In this document: in pieces, positions 12,001 to 19,560 of the stretch | How positions within the stretch are numbered: the stretch's first letter is position 1 | Layout: each line of letters opens with the position of its first letter | Assembly: GCA_030463445.1 (NCBI GenBank) | Contig: JAQGFW010014661.1 | Location: 1-21,577, forward strand | Length of the DNA: 21,577 nucleotides | From: Euplotes aediculatus | Lineage: Eukaryota; Ciliophora; Spirotrichea; Euplotida; Euplotidae | Reading direction: 5' to 3' | The notes under the pieces: generated by a model | Seen by the model: the letters and a program-made list of their open reading frames with translations, nothing else | Databases searched by the model: none | Told to the model about the DNA's origin: nothing | Made by a program: the position numbers and the translations under genes

Positions 12001-15000
12001 TCAATTCAAAATAAGAGTCAGTGAGTAAGTATTTGTTCAAAGAATTTCGGTTTATCTTTTGTAATCTTGCTTTTATTCTTTCTTCGGCATTTGAAAATTT
12101 TGTGATTACCTATGTTAATTTAGGTCTCCAAAGCTATATCTAAAAATTTTAAAAAATGAAGAGGGCAAGGTAGAGCTGAAGGTAAGTTTTTGGAACTTAA
12201 GTTTAGGCATGAGAATACAACCAACACCTCAACCAACACTATATCTTTTCACTCCACTCAGTGAACCAGTTCTATTCTATAAATCAGATTAACAGATTTA
12301 GTAAAATGATGGCTTCATTTAGATACTATACTAATTATTTTATTTTTTATTTCGAAACTTATTTAAAGATTAAGGATACAAATATGTGTATAAAAGCTTT
12401 GAGGGATATGACTATATGGAAGGTAAGAAACTGGTTTAAAATATGTATCAAATATTTTATAACAAAATATTTATAGAATAAATTTTAATATATAGTAAAT
12501 TCAATACTTTAAGTTAATCGAAGCTCTACTGTACATTGAATATCGAATCAATTACCTAATATGATAGAGATGAGCTTGAAGCAGTAGTTAGGAATAAAAA
12601 GTTGAAATCATAATCTATTTCTTTACTCTGTGTATTTTTTAAACTTATGTTTATCAAAACATTTGTTAGTCAAAAGAAAAGACAATGACGTTGATATTCA
12701 TATATCAACTTGTGAGCTATTTTTATGATAAACATCAAATGTATATAAAATATTGATTTATATTTGAATGAATCATTTATGATTAAAAATAGAAAGATTA
12801 AACAGTTTTATACAACTTAAAAATATTTAGACTATTCTCTCAAAATAAATAGAACATTATCAAATAAATTGAATACTCTCCATTTGATATTGATTGTTCT
12901 TAAAACTATATATTTGAATTGCTTATTAAATTTCTTTAAAATATTAAATAACTCCTCTGTGTTTTCAATTGTCAATTTTATAAATGTTTATCGTTTGCGA
13001 GTTAAATTTAAAAATAGGAGTAAAAAATATTGATAATAAAATAGCTGGATGCCTGCCTTTATTTGAAATATTATATCTAGTTAACAACAGGCCAAGGTTA
13101 ATTTAAAGTGCCATTAGCAATAAGCTAGCTTTCTTTTTTATTTGTGCAGCATGTTTCAGAAATTAATACAAATATATTTTAGTTCCAAGCCAGATTCGAT
13201 CAGAAACTTTCCAATGCCTATGATCAATTATTGTTCCAATGTTTTCAAGAATATTTCAAAAATAATGAATTCAATCGAATTATTAAAATACTTTCAGAAA
13301 AATTATGAGAAGGTCCATGTTCAGAATATTATGGAATGTTCGCCGAGAAGAAACTAAATAACTATACTTATTTTCTGATTTGCACTCTAGGTAAGTAAAA
13401 CTATATGTCTTTCAATACCGGATAGGAAATTGAATTTATAGAATTGATATTATGCTTTGCCTATAAAATATTTATTTAAACTTGACTTACAGTGACAGAT
13501 TTATTTTAACAAATTATTTTTTTATTGATCATTAAATAACTATCATCACTATCATTAGTTTATCAAACAGATCCGGTTTAGCAGTAAATCGATATTATTT
13601 AACATTTAAGGTTTAGCAAATTTAATTGAAGTATTAATATAAAGATATTATGAAAGTAATAAAAATTTATTAAATAAATATTTAACAGTTTACAATATTT
13701 TAAAATTTAATATTAATTAAATCATTCAATTAATCAAAAATAAAATGTGAATATGATAAAAAATTAGTTTAATTATATACTAAATAATTGTAAATATTAT
13801 TCATTAAAAATATCATTAATGAGCGCTAAATAAAGCTTTTGAATTAGTCGAAGAAATATCTTGATAATTAATTTTTAATTTTAGTTAAATTAATTCAATT
13901 ATTTCATAATTAGATTAAAAATAAATTAAAATGTTTATAAAATTCATCATTATAAATGATGAATAATTTAGTGAAATTCAAAACTTAGTAATGATTATAA
14001 ATTTAATGAGATTGCTTAATACTGTAAATAAAATTATGAATAGCATGCATTAAATCAAATGTTTTATTTAATATAGCAATCAACTACCACAATGACGAAT
14101 CTCTCAAAAAATATATTGAAATGTTTGGAAGGCATCGTTCACAATTCTGGAATGAAAATACAAATTTAATGCTATTTCATCAAAGTTTGGTAGAGAAGCA
14201 TCTTAGTTTTAATACAATAGCTAAATTTGACTCATTAGTTGAAATGAATGTCGACGTTCATAAATATGTTAAAAATATTAAATGGAACAATGGAGATTAT
14301 AATAGGCAGATTGTAGAAGGACTGATTCTGCACACCTTTAGATACTCTAAGCACATTATTTGATCTCAGATGAATAACTCTAATTTATCCAAATTTATTT
14401 TTAGCAGTCTGAACAATTCAAGTCCAGAATACTTTGAACCGATCGATCTTGAGAGTTGTGGTCTAACTTATACTGATATATACTCACATCTTCCAAAACA
14501 GTTTCCTCAATACGTTATCAATAATGATGAAGAAAATGAGATAAGTAAAGAGTATTTAAAATATGGCATAAAGATCACGAACAAAGATAAATACGAACAC
14601 GACAAATCATGACTTAAATCTACCTTTATTCAAGAGTTTGTCTGAACTTGGCTTGACAACAAAATCAATTTATTAGGTACAGACTCAAAAAGAAAATTTG
14701 TAGTTGGTGATATGTTTGTCGATGCTGCAATGTGCTACTCTCTAGAACAACATATTATAGAGAAAATTCAATATAAATATAGCATTGACTCTCTGATTAA
14801 AGCACTTGCAAATAGTCAAGAATGATTTCATTTCAAAGAAGGTGTTATCTGTCTGCTAAGATCATGCTACTTCAACACAAACTCTCAAATTTTAACTGAA
14901 AAACAAGATAAAGTTGATGATATTAAAAAGCAAATTATTGATAATCTTAACAAAATAACTGATTTAGATAATATCGAACAATTGGGATTTGCGACTCAAG

Positions 15001-18000
15001 CAATTACGCTGGTCACAAATTTATACTACCGACTGGACAATCAAGATCAAGATGAATTGAACGTTATTATTTCGAATTTATTTATTAAGCTTTTTGAAAA
15101 TTATCAAGTTTATGGAATACCTAACATTTTTGATTTTGTTAAAGAAACTGCATTTTTAGATCAAAAATTGATTAAGAACAACAAACAGCTTGTTGATAAT
15201 GAATTTAGTAAAAGAGATGTAATCCTTGAAACTCATCAGAAGAATTTAGTGTTTATAATATGAAAGTTAATAAAGAAGTGCATTTTGAGTCAGATGTCAA
15301 TTTGTAAAGTTCAATATAAGTCAGAAATCTTAAAGTCTTTATGTCTTGATGATCATACTTTTCAGAAGTTAATAATTTTGTCTATTTTAAAATACGTTGA
15401 CATTCCATTTGACGAAGAGTTTACAGATGAGCTTATTGATGTGCTTTTAGTTTTGCAAACAGGACTTGACAATCGTAAAACCGATAGTGAGTTTGTTAGA
15501 CTGAGTAAAACCATTCAGAATGTTATCGTCTCAATCCATAACTACGGAGTCAAGGGACAAATTGACGATTTAATTTACATCAATGATTTAACAACCCAAC
15601 TCAAAGATTTAAGAAATAGGATTCAAATTAACCAGAAAAACAAAGACATATTTAAAGAGGGTAAAGTTGGTATTGATCAAGTTGTTGATTCAGAAATTCC
15701 ATTAATTCTTGGAGAACTCTTATACAAAGTTAGATGAAACTTAAACTTAGATGAATTAAATAAAAGTAAAGATATCAATATTATGTTGATCAAAATTTAT
15801 AAAACGTTGATCTATCTGATGGATAGTAACCAAGATATTTGAGTTAGACTTTGGCACTTTAGTCAAAAAATGTTTTGTATTAAATGGGGAAATAAATATC
15901 TGAACAGATGCCATGCAGAATTCTTCTTCAAATGTGTCTCAAAATTAAATGAAAACAAGACAACACAATTTACTATTAACTTTTTCTCAAAAGTATGGCA
16001 GAAAATTGGAGAAGTAATACTAAAAGAAATTTAAAAAAAATAATTATGATAATTCTTTACAGAACTTTCATGATTTATTTAGTGAAATTGGAGAACAATA
16101 TGGCTATTTTATTGTAATGTTTGACAGTCCAAAAACATTGAGCATTTTTAACTTTCTCAGCACGACAGATATTGATTTAGAAATTGATCGATTTTGTAAT
16201 CACTTTATGATGAACAAATTCAAAGAATCAGGTAAGCATATAAATAACAAAATAAAGATGGAAAACGAGAGCAGGACAAAGAGGAAGCAAAGGATGATTA
16301 TCAAGAACTAAAAGAAGTAGGTGAAGGTAAATCATTTGATGCAACGCAAAACAAAACTCAAAGTTCAACTAAAATACAAAAACAGTAAGATTAATTTTGA
16401 AGAAGCTGGACTATTTAAAATTTCAAACAATATACCTCAGACTCTATTTAATAAAGCCGCACATTTAATATTTAGAAACAATGAGTCAACCAAGGATTAT
16501 AATCAATCTTCAGAACAGAGATTAGGAGGTCAATCATTCAATAATTTGTGGTTGGTTCTTCAAGAATGTAAAATAGTTGATGTTTTTGAGGAACTTTTAA
16601 AATCAATCCCAAAAGAAATTAATATAATGAATAAAAGATTCGATTCAAAAATTTGATTAATATGAAACTTTATTCACAAAGTTATTAAATATGTGACTGA
16701 GAGAGATCAGGATTATAAAAATATGAAACAATATCAGTATTTAATGAACATACTTTTATTTATAGTCAAAAGCGATGTTTTAATGAGAAGTCAAGAAATA
16801 AAACGAATGTTCAATTCTGATATCGCAATTGATTCATGGTTCTGAATTATTAACAAAGACTATGATTTCAATTTTATTAGTAAATACATGAAGTGTATAG
16901 TATATCAAATACTTATAGAGATTTTAAAAGTTGATAAAAAATTTACAAGACAAAAAATAATGTTATGGACTTATAACATCGATAAAACAGAAAAGCTAAT
17001 AAACAGAGTAACTTTTTCTATACGGTACTTTACAGACTCAATCATAAAAAATAAAAATAGTTTTAATTTAAATGATCATGAAAGTGATAGACTTTCTGAT
17101 TATTACGAGATTCACTGTTGTATCAAATTCTTAAATATATTATGTGACAGATGAAAAGAATTCCAGGATTATCTAAGAGTTCAGCACAATTGAATAAATA
17201 GCTCGAACATCGTTTCAAGCATAATCACATTAATAAGAGTTTGCCTTAATTCTGTTCAATATAAATTTGCTTTGAAAATGTGAATAGAATCATTTAAGGT
17301 AGTATATGCTTTGAACAACCAAATGAACAATGAAAACAAAGACTTTTTTATGAGCATTCGAACGTACGAGTTTGTCAAACAAGTAATGGAATTAGGATGG
17401 TTTTCAAAAGACAACTATTACTCACTTAATGGAGAAGCAAAAAGTATTTGTGATGCACCTGTATTTAATAACAACAAAATGATACTGAAGCTAAAACTAA
17501 TTGCGCTAGAAGTTAGTCATCAGATGATTGATAATGAAAATCGACACGAATTTTTAAATTCAATTGGAAAGGAAATATTAGACGCGAATCTGAAAATAGG
17601 CTATGCTCAATTGTTACATCTGAATAATGGTGTTATAAACAGTAAATTCTTTGATAAAAGAGGCATGACATGACATAGTTTTAATATCCAGATGCTATTT
17701 TCCTGATACTTTCTTCGGGCAAAGATTTCAGATAAAGATGAAATCAAAGAACAAAACATTATTCAGCTCTATGATAACCAAAGCATATTTTTTGAAGTTT
17801 CAAAAGTAGCAAAGATGAGTATATTTAATTTATTCAAAAGCAAGCGTTCTAATTTTGGAATTAAAGAATACAATAATTATTCAAAAAAAGAAGAGTTTGA
17901 ATCAGATGTGCTTAGTTTTTATGAAGGTAGTAGCTCTCACATTGAAGTTGTAGTTCAAAATAAATTGATATCAAATCAATCAAGACATGATCCATTCTTA

Positions 18001-19560
18001 CTGTTACAAAATAGCAATTCTGATCAAGTAAAATACGATTATAAAACAGCTATTGTGACAAAGTACTTTATGATACCACCAAGATTTCTATCCATCACTC
18101 AAAAACAAAAGACAGATTTTTGGACTGGACTTAAATCTGACGATCCAAAGGTGTTTTGTAAACTGTTACAAAAGTATGGAGTCGAAATTAACAAAGAGCT
18201 AAGTATAATGGAAAAAGTCCAGAGTTCTAAGTACACTCTATCTGACTGAGTCAAAAGAGCAAATTGGTTGGAAATGTTCCTTGCATTGCTAGTCTTTATT
18301 ATCAATTTAATCATATTCTTTGGTTATAAATTAAATAGCACTGATAATTCAGTAGAACTTCTAATTTTTAACTCAAAAATAACTACATATGTTCTTATTT
18401 ATGGTATTGGCGGCTTGATATGCTCAGGCTACTTTTATATAATAATGATCAGACTGATAATCATTTTCCGCATAAACTGGGGAGAATTTAAAATATCTTA
18501 TGACAAAAAGAAAAAGGCCAACAAAGCTATCCCCAAATATGTATGGAGTAATGTTGTGAATTTATACAAATGGACACTACTGATAGTTCAAAACCAAGAT
18601 CTGTGGTGTTTAATTCCATGCTTTATATTTGCAATGCTTGGGATGACTCTACATTTTTACTACTTTGTGTTCTGCATTATTGTTGCTATAATTTATGTAG
18701 ATAGTCTGATGGAGGTTATTTTAGCTATATGGGTCCCCAAATATAGAATTGCTTGGACATTGCTTTTGACTTTAGGCGTTCTGTATATTTACGCTGCACT
18801 ATCATTTACTCAGTTCAGAGGCGATTACTCTCAAAATATTCCTAACTCTTGTGATTCAGTATATAACTGCCTAATCACAATTTCAGACCAGTGGTACAAG
18901 AACAATGCCTTAGGAGGATTTCTATCAACTCAAGTTCCAGCAATTGTGCAAAACAGCACTTTCAAAGTCAATTGGGGAAGGTTCTTCTTCGACTTAATAT
19001 TCTTCATTGCGGTCCCTACTCTTCTCGTCAACATCATTTCAGGTATCATCATCGATAACTTCGGAGAAAGAAGAAGTAAGAGAGACGAGCTCAGAGAGTA
19101 TCAGAGATCCAGATGTTTTGTTTGCGGAAAATTAGACAACGACATCTTAGATTTCAGTCATCACACAAAGTATGAGCACAATTGTTGGGACTACGTTTAC
19201 TACATTGGAATTCTAAAGAATACTGAATTCAAAAACCTGAAGGACTCCACGGACATCTACGTGAAGAAGATGATCGAAAGCAACAACTCTGAGTGGTTTC
19301 CCTGCTATTATAATAGTGGGTATTCTATGAGCAACACCATTCAGGAGATCTCATCAAAGCAAGACGGACTTGAGAAAAAATCAAAAAACTATTATGTCAA
19401 ATTAGACAATAAAATTGAAAATCTTCAACAAAATATTGAAAAGAAAATTAACGAAAAAATTGAAGAGAAAGTTGATAAACTAAAAGAAGAGTTGAATTTA
19501 AATCTTGACTTCAAACTAGAATTCCAATTCAACAAGATTAAAGACTTGTTAAGCAAGTAA
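71..19560 (+). CDS. ITPR: IP3 receptor / ryanodine receptor family calcium-release channel (spliced gene, whole span)
   Basis: This is the composite entry for the gene whose exons are listed separately below. Such channels sit in the membrane of calcium stores as tetramers and release Ca2+; IP3 is the ligand of the IP3R branch. The identification rests on three blocks: a C-terminal pore followed by a CFxCG...H(5)H zinc finger and an EWFP motif, a RIH-associated segment, and MIR/RIH segments in the right order upstream. Joining exons 71-98, 3974-4095, 4218-4410, 7714-7877, 8669-8715, 8901-8925, 10006-10469, 10573-10627, 11653-12024, 12124-12181, 12270-12422, 13183-13390, 14077-16013, 16063-16231, 16258-16326 and 16364-19560 keeps phase at every junction except the unresolved 8926-10005 stretch. 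About 22 TGA codons are read as sense and there is no internal TAA/TAG. The ...EWFP ending, the Cys-Trp after the finger and the coiled coil favour IP3R over RyR. Confidence 0.85.
870..1239 (+). CDS. Open frame of unknown meaning within intron 1
   Basis: If TGA is read as Cys, this frame is open for about 123 codons between TAA 867 and TAG 1237. From ATG 918 it would give a protein of about 107 residues, starting MILGCINFETNC. Composition is Ile/Leu/Tyr/Phe/Lys/Asn-rich, as expected both for AT-rich chance reading and for a small membrane protein. No family is recognisable and no splice signals stand out. In this base composition a run of this length could appear by chance about once in the window, so I treat it as doubtful. 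Confidence 0.15.
3334..3660 (+). CDS. Coding-like island, possible unrecognised exon
   Basis: After a possible acceptor (TCTTAAAG), one frame runs about 110 codons with TGA as Cys and a single TAA at 3471. Its first part (YADMVEFMKEIIDECSED) looks like ordinary soluble protein. Its second part has hydrophobic runs (SLLLLPLSL; GTIIFILIYW) and ends at tandem TAA codons near 3660. It lies inside the inferred first intron and does not resemble an IP3R segment I know. The internal TAA could be a Euplotes translational frameshift site, an unseen intron, or a sign that the island is not coding. Family unknown. Confidence 0.25.
3974..4095 (+). CDS. IP3R-like gene, exon 2 (acidic N-terminal segment)
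   Basis: The exon is preceded by TTACTATAG and followed by GTGTAAGT. The frame (GTA split with the previous exon, then GAA GAG TCA) gives an acidic, Asn/Ser/Gln-rich peptide including EESADESNIQNSWQNN and, after a TGA read as Cys, QSHEEEKKGSD. An end at 4095 (donor GTGTAA) keeps phase 0 with the next exon; the stronger-looking donor at 4098 would break phase. No domain is recognisable; it resembles a disordered cytosolic tail. The +1 frame through this stretch is also open but has less protein-like composition. Confidence 0.55.
4096..4217 (+). other. Intron 2 (122 bp)
   Basis: The intron is bounded by GTGTAAGT and ATTGTTTAG, with phase 0 on both sides. It is AT-rich and contains in-frame TAG in the coding frame. 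Confidence 0.5.
4218..4410 (+). CDS. IP3R-like gene, exon 3 (acidic N-terminal segment)
   Basis: Starting directly after TTGTTTAG, the frame GAT TTG AGC gives 64 codons rich in Ser, Asn, Glu and Asp (SSTNRNYDSENKRVSSNEE, later ESDYFTEYEDVQQVFTND) and ends PVIDENE-Cys(TGA)-G. The last base gives phase 1 and the donor is GTAAAA at 4411. Joining to 7714 restores Asp and continues in the same acidic style (CDFDSEDKVNIKTHEE). If not spliced, the frame stops at TAA 4444. No domain is recognised; it is probably a disordered cytosolic extension ahead of the first beta-trefoil. Confidence 0.6.
4411..7713 (+). other. Intron 3 (inferred, 3.3 kb), AT-rich
   Basis: The stretch runs from GTAAAA at 4411 to ACTTTTATAG at 7713. 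TAA/TAG are dense in every frame and I find no gene in it. The one patch that stands out is 4832-4890, which is richer in G and C and can fold into a small hairpin (see findings). The rest is AT-rich with homopolymer T and A tracts. No terminal inverted repeats were seen. Confidence 0.5.
7714..7877 (+). CDS. IP3R-like gene, exon 4 (start of the N-terminal domain)
   Basis: The exon lies between TTTTATAG and a GTACTT donor. It encodes FDSEDKVNIKTHEEVEKEW, an AEQELKLLQDRY helix-like segment, then LNFYDTITIAITDYEHV. Entry phase 1 and exit phase 0 fit exons 3 and 5. The last part is placed where the first strands of the IP3R suppressor-domain beta-trefoil should begin, but the similarity is too weak to prove it. 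The open frame on the opposite strand here (7548-7781) is a shadow. The donor GTACTT is non-optimal, so the exact end could be off by a few bases. Confidence 0.6.
7878..8668 (+). other. Intron 4 (791 bp)
   Basis: AT-rich sequence with stops in all frames, ending in AATATTATAG at 8668. Nothing else is visible in it. Confidence 0.5.
8669..8715 (+). CDS. IP3R-like gene, exon 5 (short)
   Basis: A 47 nt exon between ATTATAG and the consensus donor GTAAGT at 8716. It reads EEPKYLTQYYLSIND and two bases. Entry phase 0 matches exon 4 and exit phase 2 matches the next acceptor (AAACAG at 8900), giving NDKLNKLEPLK. In mammalian IP3R an LLNKL motif sits at a comparable place in the first beta-trefoil, which supports the assignment. 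Confidence 0.5.
8901..8925 (+). CDS. IP3R-like gene, candidate exon 6 (partial)
   Basis: After AAATAAACAG the frame gives KLNKLEPLK and then reaches TAG at 8929. I end the exon before GTTTAG, but this donor is weak. The next 55 bases read well in another frame (SLDLEIKPKRKILAVFK). That would fit the following beta-trefoil strands if there were a +2 shift at the TAG, or a small unseen intron. Exact structure is unresolved. Confidence 0.3.
8926..10005 (+). other. Unresolved stretch: should hold the rest of the first beta-trefoil
   Basis: About 50 residues of the first beta-trefoil (the strands before the conserved Trp at 10007) are missing from the model, so at least one exon should lie here. 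Candidates are 8985-9080 (NCNYLQLLNNLKVYKMTNE, open with TGA as Cys to TAA 9192), 9587-9658 (KIYIIRHLSVKNEILT, which resembles the IP3R strand VIQLLHLKSNKYLT) and a short piece ending at 9950 (TGSSILVR). The last one joins in phase to 10006 across a typical 55 bp intron with a pyrimidine stretch. I cannot choose between them from sequence alone. Confidence 0.4.
10006..10469 (+). CDS. IP3R-like gene, exon 8 (end of beta-trefoil 1, start of MIR/beta-trefoil 2)
   Basis: After ACATTAAATAG the exon encodes about 154 residues starting WDYYDEKDSSNYSYKIRI. The Trp and the YKIR motif match the SWFYIQPFYKLRS stretch of IP3R. Next come QPLKLNQPFILYNLKKKEPL, where IP3R has its GDKVVLNPVNAGQPL strand, and YRLFTFFNSTKYYLD, matching VRLFHAEQEKFLTCD. 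The end (LELRSTETKNS) falls where mammalian IP3R has the LRTTGRQS loop that holds one side of the IP3 pocket. An insertion of about 20 charged residues (around 10080-10140) is not in the animal proteins. Donor is GTTAGT at 10470, phase 1. Confidence 0.8.
10573..10627 (+). CDS. IP3R-like gene, exon 9 (MIR segment)
   Basis: A 55 nt exon between GCTAAATTTAG and the consensus donor GTAAGT. Joined in phase it gives VHVIQKVEKINPYIIDQQ, which sits where IP3R has its LWEVEVVQHDP strand of the MIR domain. Phase 1 in and phase 2 out both match neighbours. Intron 8 before it is 103 bp. Confidence 0.65.
10628..11652 (+). other. Intron 9 (1025 bp)
   Basis: AT-rich from GTAAGT to TCGCTTTAG. Phases match across it, but the MIR strand that follows VVQHDP in animals (GxxW...FRFKHLATGHYL) is not obvious on either side. 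A further small exon may therefore hide here; the most coding-like patch is 11483-11590 (KLGTHAEKTTQKITPACF) after a CTTTCAG acceptor. Otherwise nothing is visible. Confidence 0.45.
11653..12024 (+). CDS. IP3R-like gene, exon 10 (beta-trefoil 2 / MIR)
   Basis: The exon follows CGCTTTAG and ends at the consensus donor GTAAGT. Two TGA codons (11654, 11702) are read as Cys. It encodes YILRAAPNYYLKRQH, which has the hydrophobic spacing of MIR strands, then IIFDEFDKLKDIVLF, and later RATFFKHQSKISLQFCYAKY and FNFANKKYYFDIEFD. Strand-loop alternation and position between exon 9 and the RIH domain argue for the second half of the second beta-trefoil, but similarity is low. The exon ends FKIRVSE with phase 2. 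Confidence 0.7.
12124..12181 (+). CDS. IP3R-like gene, exon 11 (last beta-trefoil strands)
   Basis: A short exon after GTTAATTTAG, entering in phase 2 to give SESPKLYLKILKNEEGKVELK. The donor at 12182 is GTAAGT. The splice to 12270 keeps phase 0. The same frame also stays open past the donor until TAA 12290 with rather protein-like composition, so intron retention or an alternative form is possible. Confidence 0.6.
12270..12422 (+). CDS. IP3R-like gene, exon 12 (start of RIH/armadillo domain)
   Basis: The exon encodes FYSINQINRFSKMMASFRYY, then an Asn/Tyr/Phe-rich helix-like stretch and KDTNMCIKALRDMTIWK. It ends at GTAAGA. It corresponds to the first helices of the N-terminal RIH domain, where animals have the ...TKLLEDLVYFV... 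helices. The acceptor chosen (CCAG at 12269) is the one that keeps phase with exon 11; the upstream CTCAG at 12261 would lead to an early stop. Confidence 0.6.
12423..13182 (+). other. Intron 12 (760 bp)
   Basis: Bounded by GTAAGA and ATATTTTAG, phase 0 on both sides. Two short coding-like patches lie inside (12563-12608, DELEAVVRNKKLKS; 12671-12730, KRKDNDVDIHISTCELFL). Both run into TAA quickly and neither is needed for phase. Confidence 0.55.
13183..13390 (+). CDS. IP3R-like gene, exon 13 (RIH domain)
   Basis: The exon encodes FQARFDQKLSNAYDQLLFQ, a CFQEYFKNNEFNRIIKILSEK segment, then a TGA-encoded Cys, EGPCSEYYGMFAEKK and YTYFLICTL. The RFDQKL part aligns with the RERQKLMREQ stretch of the IP3R core domain, where R504 and K508 of rat IP3R1 contact the ligand; R and K are kept here, while the position of R511 is Asn. 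The frame stops at TAG 13180 upstream, which is the base triplet completing the acceptor ATTTTAG. The donor is GTAAGT at 13391, phase 1. The other open frame here (13142-13357) is a shadow. Confidence 0.8.
13391..14076 (+). other. Intron 13 (686 bp)
   Basis: Very AT-rich, from GTAAGT to TTTAATATAG, with stops in all frames. The phase is 1 on both sides. Nothing else is visible. Confidence 0.7.
14077..16013 (+). CDS. IP3R-like gene, exon 14 (RIH domain and solenoid)
   Basis: One frame stays open for 646 codons, read through seven TGA codons (14361, 14610, near 14640 and 14823, 15261, 15735, near 15838) with no TAA/TAG. The beginning, NYHNDESLKKYIEMFGRH followed by LMLFHQSLVEKHLSFNTI, aligns well with the IP3R core segment ending ALLHNNRKLLEKHITAAEI. 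The Tyr of the animal Y567-R568-K569 ligand triad is kept, but the next two residues are His and Asn. Further on, FHFKEGVICLLRSCYFNTN matches the RASFCRLMLHMHVD helix of the RIH domain. The rest is helical solenoid with lower similarity. It probably forms the large cytosolic regulatory scaffold. Confidence 0.88.
16014..16062 (+). other. Intron 14 (49 bp)
   Basis: GTAATA...TTTACAG, phase 0, containing TAA in every frame. It interrupts KIGE / NFHDLFSEIG. Confidence 0.85.
16063..16231 (+). CDS. IP3R-like gene, exon 15 (solenoid)
   Basis: The exon encodes NFHDLFSEIGEQYGYFIVMF, then DSPKTLSIFNFLSTTDIDLE and NHFMMNKFKES. It continues the helical solenoid between the two halves of the regulatory region. 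The frame is open past the donor (GTAAGC) but soon becomes Lys/Arg-rich and stops, so the splice is preferred. Confidence 0.85.
16232..16257 (+). other. Intron 15 (26 bp)
   Basis: GTAAGC...ATAAAG, phase 1. Removing it moves the reading into the charged DGKREQDKEEAKDDYQELKE frame. Very short introns of this size class are known in Euplotes. Confidence 0.7.
16258..16326 (+). CDS. IP3R-like gene, exon 16 (charged linker)
   Basis: A 69 nt exon encoding DGKREQDKEEAKDDYQELKE and VGE. It is highly charged and probably a flexible cytosolic linker. Phase 1 on both sides. Confidence 0.7.
16327..16363 (+). other. Intron 16 (37 bp)
   Basis: GTAAAT...CTCAAAG, phase 1. Its removal joins EVGE to VQLKYKNSKINFEEAGLF in the frame that then stays open to the gene's end. 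Confidence 0.7.
16364..19560 (+). CDS. IP3R-like gene, last exon: RIH-associated domain, six-helix pore, zinc finger, coiled coil
   Basis: One frame runs 1,065 codons to TAA 19558, with about nine TGA-encoded Cys up to 18247 and none after. The segment near 17120-17190 (FLNILCDRCKEFQDYLRVQ) matches the IP3R RIH-associated LQLLCENHNRDLQNFLRCQ. Counting from Met 18268, membrane segments lie at about residues 3-20, 39-68, 112-145, 163-180 and 241-264. The pore loop (residues 205-222, WYKNNALGGFLST) has GGFLS where IP3R has GGGVGD. The last helix (VNIISGIIIDNFGERRS) is followed by a zinc finger with C283, C286, H299 and H304, the EHNCWDY and SEWFP motifs, and a Lys/Glu coiled coil (about 365-428). 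This is the calcium-conducting end of the channel. The small open frame on the other strand at 18099-18314 is a shadow. Confidence 0.93.

Noticed and set aside
18099-18314. Open frame on the minus strand inside the last exon
   Set aside because: It lies fully inside the well-supported channel frame and shows no independent features.
14077-19560. TGA read as tryptophan
   Set aside because: Trp fits some sites, but the telomere and breakage-site geometry point to Euplotes, where TGA is Cys. The Cys at 18247 can also be aligned with the Cys of the IP3R segment YWCARN.
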